Part shown: one piece after another, positions 28,239 to 36,000 of the stretch | Layout: every line of letters begins with the position of its first letter | Numbering within the stretch: position 1 is the stretch's first letter | DNA from: JBEKSX01 sp049516635 | Lineage (GTDB): Bacteria > Bacteroidota > Ignavibacteria > Tepidaquicellales > OLB5 | Assembly (NCBI GenBank): GCA_049516635.1 | Contig: JBEKSX010000005.1 | Span: 1-55,578, forward strand | Reading direction: 5' to 3' | DNA: 55,578 nucleotides | Translations under genes and position numbers: made by a program | The notes under the pieces: generated by a model | What the model was told of the DNA's origin: nothing | The model's input: only the letters and a program-made list of their open reading frames with translations | The model's database searches: none

Positions 28239-29465
28239 TTAAGAGGTTTTAAGGGTTGGGATAGATGTATTGCTGGTATGTATTATGGTACTTATATGTT
28301 TAATGTATAAGAAGAATATTGCCAGAGTAAGTATTAAGGGAAAATAATTCCATATCAGAATCCAATAGACATTCAGGAAAGTAAAATTCGTAATAGAACT
28401 ACCGGAAGTCATGATAATCAAAATAAAAAGTATGATTCCGGCTTTTACATCAGTAATTTTTTTTATTATGTAATATGAAGGAATGAGCATTATTATAAAA
28501 GAATAAGACATAACCCTTGGTAAGACCAATACATAAATGATAATTGAAAACAGTAATATTAATTTAATATCTAAATTTACATTATTCTTCAAAAAACTGA
28601 ATACTGTTTTATATGAATATAATAAGACTGAAAAAACAAACGCGAAATAAATTATTACGTTGAAAGTAAAGCTGTAAGTTATATTTAGATAATTTTGACA
28701 GAGCAATAACAGATCTTTTATTAATTGGTAACTCGACGGATTACTTATGCCCCCGTAATCCATTTGTTTAAGGTTACCTAAAAAGTTTTGAAAAAGGTTG
28801 TATTCAAATATGATATTAAGAAATATATATATGGTGAATAGAATTAGCGAGGAAAAGAAATACTTATATTTCTGCTTATCATCTGAAATGAATAATAATG
28901 CAAGAAATAAGATCGGAGATATTTTAAAGCACGAGATCAAAAGTATTAAAAGACAGAATAATAATGGTCTCTTTTCTAAATAAAAGTAAAAGGCGCCCCA
29001 TAGAAGAGCCTGTTCAATAATAGAAATATTGCCAGTAACAAGATCAATTAATATCGCGCTGTTAAATGCGAAAAAACAAAAAAGAAAGAATAAATAATCA
29101 AACTCACCTTTTAAAAAATATTTACGCCACAGAATAAAAAGAAAAAATAAAAGTAATAACTGCAGTAAAATATAAATCAAAGATGCTGAGGAATAATCTA
29201 AAATATTGGTTAATCTGAATATATAAAGTGACAGTGGTAAATATGCGAACTGATATTTTATGGGTGATAATTGAGATACCTGATTTATATCGTATGGATT
29301 AAGTCCTCTGGAGTAAGCGAGCGCGCTATAATAATAGATCTTAAAATCCCATTGTTTCTCGACCCCTCTGTAAAAAATATCCTTAAAAAAAGATAAAAGA
29401 AGAATTACAAGTAAAACAGAAATTAAAATTCTTTTTAAATTATATTTAAAAGATTTAGTCTGCAG
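28239..29465 (-). CDS. GT87/DUF2029-like polytopic membrane glycosyltransferase without a canonical start codon
   Basis: The longest standard-start frame begins at a TTG at 29180 (313 aa), but the same frame is open for another 95 codons upstream to a stop at 29483-29481. That extra part has the family's N-terminal loop: a helix, then QWDFKIYYYSALAYSRGLNPYD. It therefore belongs to the protein. No ATG, GTG or TTG lies in it; CTG at 29465 would give 408 residues, a normal GT87 length. About ten hydrophobic helices follow. GT87-type enzymes use polyprenyl-phosphate sugars, with the conserved Asp in the first periplasmic loop. Either a rare start (CTG/ATT) is used or the gene has lost its start. 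Very AT-rich compared with its neighbours. Confidence 0.6.
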   Translation of the reverse strand: MQTKSFKYNLKRILISVLLVILLLSFFKDIFYRGVEKQWDFKIYYYSALAYSRGLNPYDINQVSQLSPIKYQFAYLPLSLYIFRLTNILDYSSASLIYILLQLLLLFFLFILWRKYFLKGEFDYLFFLFCFFAFNSAILIDLVTGNISIIEQALLWGAFYFYLEKRPLLFCLLILLISCFKISPILFLALLFISDDKQKYKYFFSSLILFTIYIFLNIIFEYNLFQNFLGNLKQMDYGGISNPSSYQLIKDLLLLCQNYLNITYSFTFNVIIYFAFVFSVLLYSYKTVFSFLKNNVNLDIKLILLFSIIIYVLVLPRVMSYSFIIMLIPSYYIIKKITDVKAGIILFILIIMTSGSSITNFTFLNVYWILIWNYFPLILTLAIFFLYIKHISTIIHTSNTSIPTLKTS

Positions 29466-29619
29466 AACTTTTATATAATATTACAGTAGATTAAATATAT
29501 TTCAAATTAATAAATAATTTATTATGTCGAAATGCTATACTCATAATGCCCTATCACCCGCAATACCATTAATAAAATGAAAATTCACAGAATCGTGCAA
29601 CTATCCAATATAGAACAAA

Positions 29620-29647
29620 TAAAAAACCCCCGATGGGATCAGGGGTT
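29620..29647 (-). terminator. Intrinsic terminator after the second secreted cytochrome
   Basis: On the minus strand GAACCCCTGATCCC followed by ATCGGGGGTT and then six T. ACCCC/GGGGT arms surround GATGGGATC. It lies 90 nt after the 29737 stop. A GT-rich stretch between (29650-29735) has no visible gene. Confidence 0.7.
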
Positions 29648-29736
29648 CAGCATTGCTTCCAGCCGGGTTGCGGACGACTCAGTTCGTCCTCCGGACCCGT
29701 CAAACGGACAAAGGGGCAGAGGTATTGCCCGTGAAG

Positions 29737-31569
29737 CTATTTAACAAGAACCATTTTCTTCGTCTTAATGAAATTCCCGGCAATGATGCGGTAAAAATAT
29801 ACTCCGCTGGCAACATATTCCCCCGCTTTGTTCATCGATCTCCACTTTACGGAATACGTACCCGGGGTATAATTATCTGAGACGAGGTTATATACCTCTC
29901 GCCCCATTATATCATATATCCTTACGGTAACAAACGAAGCCTTCGGGATAGAAAACTTAATTTCTGTTTCTGGGTTAAACGGGTTAGGGTAATTTTGTGA
30001 TAATGTATATACTTCCGGAACCTCACCGGATATCTTCTTGATCCCGATCACCCATATCTGCCTCTGGAACCACCTGTTCAATGTATCTGCAAGAAGAGAA
30101 TCGGTATGTTCTCTCCAGTTGGTAATATTAGAATCGTACCCGACTCCAAAACCCGGAACATTTGATGTCCCTGCCGCCGAACCGGGATTTCTATGGCAGC
30201 TCGCCGCACAGGAATTTAACATGCCCAGCGTCGGTGTGGTTACATTAAAGTACTGCAATGTCTTTATCGGAGGAATCACATAGAACGTATGTGACGGTAT
30301 ATCATAATCCTTAATGACCGTTGCAGTCTTCGTCATATGGCAATTAGTGCACCTCGAGCTTCCTCCGGTCTGGTAATGGTTCAATGGATCATACGAATGC
30401 TTCGTGTGTGCAGTTATAGCTGGAATATTCGGATTATTCGGCGTTCCAAAATTCGTGTGGCACTGCAGGCAAAGGCTGTTGCTGTCGATGCTGTACTTAA
30501 CCTGGTGCGGGTACGCTGTAACATTATGAGGATCATGGCACTCATAGCAGTTCATAATACTGCTGTGAGGATGGTAGCTCATTTCCTGCCACTCGGTCCT
30601 ATCCGCTCGGGTTGTCATTGAGTCAGGCCAGAAAGAAGGACCGCCTGTTCTGTTAATATAGTTCTGCCAGGGCCATTTGATGTAATTCTGCAGAGGCGTA
30701 CCGGGCTGGTAAGCGCTGTCTGCCGATTCTTTCCAAGCAAAGCTGTAAGATGTGTTCGTGCTCGTTCCCCTGAAGTGGCACTGACCGCAAAGCTCAAGCT
30801 GCCTGGTTAAGCCTGCCGCACCCATCCTTGTAGGTCCGAAAATATTATCCGTTGTCGGATTTAGTATATGGTCGCTTCCCGGTCCGTGGCACTCTTCACA
30901 GCCGACCTTGGCGTTCATTGTATCGCTTCCGTTAGCCCAGGCTGCCGTCCATGATGTATCGGGTCCGCTCACAACTTTCGTTATTCTCTCCCCTGTTGTA
31001 TGGCATCCCGAACAGCCCTTATCCCATGATGTAGCCCTGAACGTATTGGTGCTGGTTGATTTCAACGTGCCGTCCGTATTGAACCAGCTCGAAGGACTCG
31101 TTGAAAAAGAACCTCCCGCGGGATTTTTATAACTCCCGTTCTTCCAGCCGAAAGGCAATCGGTAATAACTGTTTCCTATCTTTGTGTGGTAATATTGTGT
31201 CCATGCGCTTCCCCTTGTTTGAGCCACATCATAAGTAATCGGTGTGCCTGAACTTGGATTCAGGGTAACTTTATAAACACCGCTTACGATACTGAGCGTC
31301 ACACTTGCGTTACCGTAAGCAGAACCCATACTGATAGTTCCTGTCCAGTTAGGTAGCACGGATCCGGGTCCCGGTACCATTTGTGCCTTACCGTGCAGTG
31401 TGTTCACCCAGTTATCGGTTTTGTAACCCCATATATAAGTGTTATGGCAGCCGCATGAATACGAGCCCACATAAGTCGGACCCGGCGTGTCTTTAGGATT
31501 TTTATCATAAAAAGCGTAGGAAAGAACAACTACAAGAGCAAATAAAGTAAATATTAAGGTCCTTTTCAT
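29737..31569 (-). CDS. Secreted multiheme cytochrome c (6 canonical, 2 unusual heme sites) with T9SS sorting domain
   Basis: 610 residues. A signal peptide (about 1-20) is followed by heme motifs: C39-G-C-H42 (CxCH, one residue short), then CSGCH, CEECH, CGQCH, CYECH, CLQCH and CTNCH, and lastly CAASCH (CxxxCH, one residue long). Around the first, TYVGSYSCGCHNTYIWG clearly aligns with YVGS..C..CH heme starts of c554-like cytochromes, so it is a real but altered site. The C-terminus is a T9SS type A sorting domain (QNYPNPFNPETEIKF ... SGVYFYRI ... KKMVLVK). This is a cell-surface electron carrier by inference. A sigma54-like promoter sits at 31609-31625, in the spacer shared with the divergent sigma54 activator gene. 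Confidence 0.88.
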   Translation of the reverse strand: MKRTLIFTLFALVVVLSYAFYDKNPKDTPGPTYVGSYSCGCHNTYIWGYKTDNWVNTLHGKAQMVPGPGSVLPNWTGTISMGSAYGNASVTLSIVSGVYKVTLNPSSGTPITYDVAQTRGSAWTQYYHTKIGNSYYRLPFGWKNGSYKNPAGGSFSTSPSSWFNTDGTLKSTSTNTFRATSWDKGCSGCHTTGERITKVVSGPDTSWTAAWANGSDTMNAKVGCEECHGPGSDHILNPTTDNIFGPTRMGAAGLTRQLELCGQCHFRGTSTNTSYSFAWKESADSAYQPGTPLQNYIKWPWQNYINRTGGPSFWPDSMTTRADRTEWQEMSYHPHSSIMNCYECHDPHNVTAYPHQVKYSIDSNSLCLQCHTNFGTPNNPNIPAITAHTKHSYDPLNHYQTGGSSRCTNCHMTKTATVIKDYDIPSHTFYVIPPIKTLQYFNVTTPTLGMLNSCAASCHRNPGSAAGTSNVPGFGVGYDSNITNWREHTDSLLADTLNRWFQRQIWVIGIKKISGEVPEVYTLSQNYPNPFNPETEIKFSIPKASFVTVRIYDIMGREVYNLVSDNYTPGTYSVKWRSMNKAGEYVASGVYFYRIIAGNFIKTKKMVLVK

Positions 31570-31608
31570 TTTACACCCGCAAATATAATTTTGTTTAAAA
31601 ATCTGTAG

Positions 31609-31625
31609 TGCATTAACTATGCCAA
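31609..31625 (-). promoter_or_regulatory. Putative sigma54 promoter for the 29737-31569 cytochrome
   Basis: On the minus strand TTGGCATAGTTAATGCA has GG and GC separated by ten bases, as sigma54 requires. A start near 31598 leaves about 29 nt of leader. TGAGGA words lie at 31672-31677 (47 bases from the box) and 31704-31709, possible activator sites. It shares the octamer TTGGCATA with the boxes at 28110, 35590 and 54955. Confidence 0.68.
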
Positions 31626-31776
31626 AGTTTTGGGCAAAAATACGAAATTTTTTTGAATTTTGGTATGGTTATGAGGAATTTTTCGACAAAATCGCATCTA
31701 AATTGAGGAATATTAGGCTATCATAAATTACTAAATTTCATAATAATTTAATATTTTTTTCCCTATTTTAAATCTT

Positions 31777-33117
31777 ATGAACGAAAACATAAGGATACTG
31801 GTGGTAGATGATGAACTAAATTCCACCAAGCTTTTAAAAAAGGTCCTTAATAAAAAAGGATACTACGTCGATGAGGCAAATGACGGCACGTCAGCTCTGA
31901 AGATGATGGACGAAGGAAATTACGACATTATCATATCAGATCTGCAGATGCCCGATGTCACGGGATTGGACCTGTTAAAAGCCAGGCCGGATAACAGCAT
32001 CTTTATCATGATAACAGGCTACGGTTCAATCACTACAGCCGTAGAATCGATGAAACTCGGGGCTTACGATTATATAAACAAGCCCTTCAATCTGGAAGAA
32101 TTTCAGCTCAAGGTGGATAAGGCAGCCGAAAAGATCTCGCTCACGAACCAGCTCAGGAATTTAAGGACGCAGGTCGAAGAAAATTTTGCCTTCAACAATA
32201 TCATTGGACGCAGCAAGAAGATGCAGAATGTATTTGAGTTCATTCGAAATCTATCGAGATCTAAGGTCAACGTTCTTATCGAAGGGCAGAGCGGGACGGG
32301 CAAAGAGCTCGTATCAAGAGCGATCCATCAAAACAGCTCGAGAAGCAACGGGCCGTTCATAGCCATCAATTGCAGCGCTATCCCGGAGAACCTGCTTGAA
32401 AGCGAGCTGTTCGGACATATCAGGGGTGCATTCACGGGTGCAGTGGAAACTCAGAAGGGTGTGTTCGAACAGGCGAACGGCGGAACCCTCCTTCTGGATG
32501 AGATAGCCGAGATGCCATATACCCTGCAATCCAAGTTGCTCCGCGTTATAGAGTACTGGGAAATAAAGCCTCTGGGCAGTGACAAAGTAAAAAAAGTAGA
32601 CGTCAGGCTCATTTCCGCTACGAACCAGAATCTTAAGGAATACATCAAGCAAAAAAAATTCCGTGAAGACCTGTACTACAGGATCTCGACCGTCTCTATG
32701 GTGCTCCCCCCGCTGAATGAACGCAGGGATGATATTCCCCTGCTTGCAAATCATTTTCTGAAAAAACTTTCGTCTGAACTTAACAGGAAGCTTGTATTAT
32801 CTCCGGAAGCTTTGAACGTTCTGATGAAAAATGATTGGAAAGGCAACGTTAGGGAACTGGAGAGCATACTCGAAAGAGCTGCAATATCCTCAGATGATGA
32901 CAGGCTCGGTGTGAACGCTTTTAAATTTATTCAGAGTTCAGACACATCTGAAAACCCGTTCAGCAGCATCGATAATCTCGGGCTTAAGGAAATAGAACGT
33001 CTTTACATAAAGAAGGTACTCGAAGAAAACAACTGGAATAAACTTAAAGCAGCTCAGATACTCGGAATTGACCGCAAAACGCTATATAAGAAAATTAAGG
33101 AATTTAATTTCGAATAA
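31777..33117 (+). CDS. Sigma54-dependent response regulator (NtrC family)
   Basis: 446 residues in three parts. The receiver domain (1-120) has D11/D12, phosphoacceptor D55 (IISDLQMPD) and K102 (NKPF). The AAA+ domain (about 140-375) has Walker A GQSGTGKE (170-177) and the sigma54-contacting GAFTGA loop at 217-222, then the Walker B GGTLLLDEIAEMP. The Fis-type helix-turn-helix is at 400-446 (NWNKLKAAQILGIDRKTLYKKIKEF). It should bind upstream sites and open RpoN promoters after phosphorylation. It is transcribed divergently from a cytochrome gene whose spacer holds a sigma54-like promoter, and four such promoters in this window suggest its targets. The cognate kinase is not adjacent; 23730-24947 is a candidate. 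Confidence 0.95.
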   Translation: MNENIRILVVDDELNSTKLLKKVLNKKGYYVDEANDGTSALKMMDEGNYDIIISDLQMPDVTGLDLLKARPDNSIFIMITGYGSITTAVESMKLGAYDYINKPFNLEEFQLKVDKAAEKISLTNQLRNLRTQVEENFAFNNIIGRSKKMQNVFEFIRNLSRSKVNVLIEGQSGTGKELVSRAIHQNSSRSNGPFIAINCSAIPENLLESELFGHIRGAFTGAVETQKGVFEQANGGTLLLDEIAEMPYTLQSKLLRVIEYWEIKPLGSDKVKKVDVRLISATNQNLKEYIKQKKFREDLYYRISTVSMVLPPLNERRDDIPLLANHFLKKLSSELNRKLVLSPEALNVLMKNDWKGNVRELESILERAAISSDDDRLGVNAFKFIQSSDTSENPFSSIDNLGLKEIERLYIKKVLEENNWNKLKAAQILGIDRKTLYKKIKEFNFE

Positions 33118-33176
33118 GTACTTATACTCATTATTAAATCACAAGATAGTTTCACTAATTATTGATTAGTGTGAAA

Positions 33177-34571
33177 ATGATAAAACTGAAAACCTGCTGT
33201 TCTATAACATTAATATTTCTTAGTGCTACAATAACTTGTCATTCACAGGAATCCTGGACACCGACATCCTTAACCAATGCACCCTCCCCGCGTGAAGAGC
33301 ATACTGCTGTATATACAGGTAGTAAAATGATAGTTTGGGGCGGAATGGGCACCAGTTATGTAAATACGGGAGGAATTTATGACCCGATAGCAAACAGCTG
33401 GACGGCAACATCCACAACCAATGCACCCGTTGCCCGTTTACTGCACACAGCCATCTGGACGGGAACTAAGATGATCGTTTGGGGCGGTATGAACAGCACT
33501 TTTGGATTAGAAAGAACGGGAGGAATTTATGACCCTGTAACGGATAGCTGGACAGCAACTTCCATAACAAATGCACCGTCAGGCCGCTGGGAGCATACAG
33601 CTGTGTGGACCGGTAGTAAGATGATAGTTTGGGGTGGATTCTCCAGCAACGTGCAGGATGAAAATACAGGTGGTATTTATGACCCTGTAATGGATAGCTG
33701 GACTCCAACTTCCACAATAAATGCACCGGATGCCCGTGATTCTCATACAGCTATCTGGACAGGAACCAAAATGATCGTTTGGGGCGGACTGGGTATCAGC
33801 AGTTATGAAAACACAGGTGGTGTTTATGACCCGGTTGCAAACAGCTGGACTGCAACTTCCACCGTAAATGCTCCGGCTGCCCGATACTCTCATATAGCTG
33901 TCTGGACAGGGAACAAAATGATTATCTGGGGCGGATTTAGTAATGGTTACATAAATACAGGAGGTGTTTATGACCCGGTTACAAACAGCTGGACAGCAAC
34001 TTCCACAATAAATGCGCCGTCGGGAAGGTATGAACTTGCAGCAGTTGGGACATGCAGCAAGATGATCATTTGGGGCGGATACAGCGGTGTTTATGAAAAT
34101 ACGGGAGGAATTTATGACCCTGTTAGAGATAGCTGGTCAGTAACTTCTACAACAAATGCACCGGATGGCAGGCGATATCATACAATGGTGTGGACAGGAA
34201 GCAGTATAATTGTCTGGGGCGGATACGGCAGCGGTTTTGAAAATACAGGCGGCGTTTATACGAATGATTCTTTAGTTGGTGTTACGAATCAGAATAATAA
34301 ATTACCTCACGAATACAAATTATTCCAGAACTATCCTAATCCCTTTAATCCAAGTACAACTATACAGTTCGAAATTCCGAAACCTTCATATACAAAGTTG
34401 ATGATATACGATGTCATGGGCAGAGAAGTAATGGTTTTATTTAATGAAGAATTAAAAGCCGGTACATATAAAGTTGATTTTGAAGGAAGCAATATTAGCA
34501 GTGGGGTGTATTTTTATAAGTTAATCTCCAATAAATTTAGTGAAATAAAAAAAATGATCTTGATGAAATAA
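33177..34571 (+). CDS. Secreted kelch-like seven-repeat propeller with T9SS sorting domain
   Basis: A signal peptide (MIKLKTCCSITLIFLSATIT...CHSQ) fits ATG 33177; TTG 33162 and GTG 33171 are in frame upstream but less likely. Seven near-identical repeats of about 48 residues follow: SWTxTSTTNAPxxRxxHTAVWTGxKMIVWGG...NTGGIYDPVxx, a kelch-type seven-bladed propeller. It ends in a T9SS type A sorting domain (QNYPNPFNPSTTIQF ... SGVYFYKL ... KKMILMK). Surface adhesion or binding is the likely role; no catalytic residues were recognised. Repeats are alike at DNA level too, so copy number may vary between strains. Confidence 0.86.
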   Translation: MIKLKTCCSITLIFLSATITCHSQESWTPTSLTNAPSPREEHTAVYTGSKMIVWGGMGTSYVNTGGIYDPIANSWTATSTTNAPVARLLHTAIWTGTKMIVWGGMNSTFGLERTGGIYDPVTDSWTATSITNAPSGRWEHTAVWTGSKMIVWGGFSSNVQDENTGGIYDPVMDSWTPTSTINAPDARDSHTAIWTGTKMIVWGGLGISSYENTGGVYDPVANSWTATSTVNAPAARYSHIAVWTGNKMIIWGGFSNGYINTGGVYDPVTNSWTATSTINAPSGRYELAAVGTCSKMIIWGGYSGVYENTGGIYDPVRDSWSVTSTTNAPDGRRYHTMVWTGSSIIVWGGYGSGFENTGGVYTNDSLVGVTNQNNKLPHEYKLFQNYPNPFNPSTTIQFEIPKPSYTKLMIYDVMGREVMVLFNEELKAGTYKVDFEGSNISSGVYFYKLISNKFSEIKKMILMK

Positions 34572-34641
34572 TATAATTGTTACAAACGATGATGAGTTGC
34601 ATCTATAAAAATAAATTATAAACTTTAAAAACAGTAATATT

Positions 34642-35361
34642 ATGCAGGAACTTTTAAAGCTCATACAGGAACGAAAGTCATCAAGAATTGCTTATGATCC
34701 TGAACGCACTATAACCAATGAGGATTTGAAGCAGATACTTGAAGCCGCCCGCTGGACACCGACAGCTCATAATATGCAGAACTATGAGATAGTAGTCGTA
34801 AACGATAAAAAGCTTCTTAAAGATATAGGAGATATAAAATTCCCCGTATCAGAAACTTTCATCAAAGAAAACTATCAACAAATGTCATTTTCTGAAGAAG
34901 AGCTTATGAGAAAAAAAGTGGGTGTCCTGGGAACTATGTTTCCTCCGTTCATGAGAAACCCGGATTTTAAAATTGAAGATGCAAAGGAAATAGAAAATCC
35001 GTTCATGAAAGAACTTGTGAGAACCAGTACCGCTCTTCTTATCGTGTTATACGATCCGGGTAAAAGAGCACCCGCCTCGGAAGGTGATTTTCTCGGTATC
35101 CTGAGCCTTGGTTGTCTAATGGAAAATATCTGGCTTATGGCTAATTCATTGGGAATCGGCTTGCATATATTGAGTACACTAAGCTCAGAAGGGGTTGAGA
35201 TCGAGGTGAAAAAAATTCTCAAAATTCCCGAAGAACTGAAGATAGCATTTTCCTGCCGTCTGGGCTACCCCAAAACCGTACCCGGTAAATATCTTCGTGT
35301 TCGCCGTGATATAGAAGACTTTACACATCACAACATTTACGGGAATAAAGGTATTAAGTGA
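34642..35361 (+). CDS. Nitroreductase family FMN-dependent oxidoreductase
   Basis: 239 residues. The N-terminal LIQERKSSRIAYDPERTITNEDLKQILEAARWTPTAHNMQNYEIVVV is the standard nitroreductase start (RRSxRxY...APSxxNxQPw), with basic residues for FMN phosphate. A later SLGCLMENIWLMANSLGIGLHIL segment is the usual core helix, and IAFSCRLGYPK closes the fold. It is longer than the minimal family by an insert near 75-115. It probably reduces a quinone- or nitro-type substrate with NAD(P)H; physiological substrate unknown. Stands between the kelch-like gene and the cytochrome operon, same strand. Confidence 0.88.
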   Translation: MQELLKLIQERKSSRIAYDPERTITNEDLKQILEAARWTPTAHNMQNYEIVVVNDKKLLKDIGDIKFPVSETFIKENYQQMSFSEEELMRKKVGVLGTMFPPFMRNPDFKIEDAKEIENPFMKELVRTSTALLIVLYDPGKRAPASEGDFLGILSLGCLMENIWLMANSLGIGLHILSTLSSEGVEIEVKKILKIPEELKIAFSCRLGYPKTVPGKYLRVRRDIEDFTHHNIYGNKGIK

Positions 35362-35530
35362 TAGAGCATTTACACTATGAAATGTAGCCCTGTATGTCTG
35401 GATATATATTTTTAATAAAATTAATTTTATAGCGGAAGATAAAATTCGAATTCAAATTAAATCATAAAAATTCAAATAATTATTAGTCTAAATATCTCCA
35501 CTATTTTGTAGATTATCTCCCCAAAAGCCC

Positions 35531-35560
35531 GGATTATTTCCTGAAAAATGCTGGAAATCC
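35531..35560. promoter_or_regulatory. Inverted repeat, probable activator site for the cytochrome operon
   Basis: GGATTATTTCC (35531-35541) and GGAAATCC (35553-35560) form imperfect inverted arms. TCCTGA within it ends 46 bases before the -24 box at 35590, the same distance at which TGAGGA/TCCTCA words sit at the three other sigma54-like promoters. Confidence 0.45.
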
Positions 35561-35589
35561 GCTAAAAAATGAAGTTTTTTGCTCTTTTA

Positions 35590-35606
35590 TTGGCATATTA
35601 ATTGTG
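35590..35606 (+). promoter_or_regulatory. Putative sigma54 promoter for the multiheme cytochrome operon
   Basis: TTGGCATATTAATTGTG has the -24 GG at 35592-35593 and TTG-T at -12, with ten bases between; the -12 C is T here. A start near 35617 leaves about 27 nt before the ATG at 35644. Same TTGGCATA octamer as the other three sites. The rest of 35362-35589 holds no gene. Confidence 0.58.
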
Positions 35607-35643
35607 AGATTCAGTATGTTCTGAAGCTTATTAATAAACCTTT

Positions 35644-36000
35644 ATGTTAAGAGAAATAAAAGTTCACATTTTTTCGTTAAAACCCGGTATCTGTGGACTG
35701 ATAAAAAAATCTATCGGTTCTTCAAACTATGCTGTATCGTGCACTAACGCAACTGACCTGACCGATAACTTTTTTGAAGAATTCGATTCCAATGTAGATT
35801 GTATTATCATTGATAAGGATATTGAAAACAATACAAAAGATAAATTAAAAAGAAAATTCAACGGGATACCTATAATCTGTCTGCCTTCGCTCGATTCGGA
35901 AAACCTCGTTGATAACCGTGTAAAATATATATCCGAACCGCTGAAGTTAAGCGAACTGGTCAAAACACTGGACGAGATATTCGATATTGAGAGTAATTGA
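35644..36000 (+). CDS. Degenerate receiver-domain (pseudo-response-regulator) protein
   Basis: 118 residues, the length of a lone receiver domain, with no output domain. The fold order is visible: IKVHIFSLKP first strand, DCIIIDKDI third strand and YISEPLKLSELVKTLDEIF last strand plus helix. Asp is kept at D57, but the acidic pair that binds Mg2+ is replaced by S11-L12-K13 and the conserved Lys by E98 (YISEP), so ordinary phosphorylation is doubtful. It is the first gene of the multiheme operon and its stop overlaps the 19-heme start by 4 nt (TTGA), so it is translationally coupled. A regulatory or assembly role is inferred; by identity alone it is hypothetical. Confidence 0.68.
   Translation: MLREIKVHIFSLKPGICGLIKKSIGSSNYAVSCTNATDLTDNFFEEFDSNVDCIIIDKDIENNTKDKLKRKFNGIPIICLPSLDSENLVDNRVKYISEPLKLSELVKTLDEIFDIESN

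Noticed and set aside
28092..28310. 72-codon plus-strand frame over the 28110 promoter region
   Set aside because: Overlaps the sigma54-like box and the 3' end of the GT87-like gene; no ribosome-binding site or domain.
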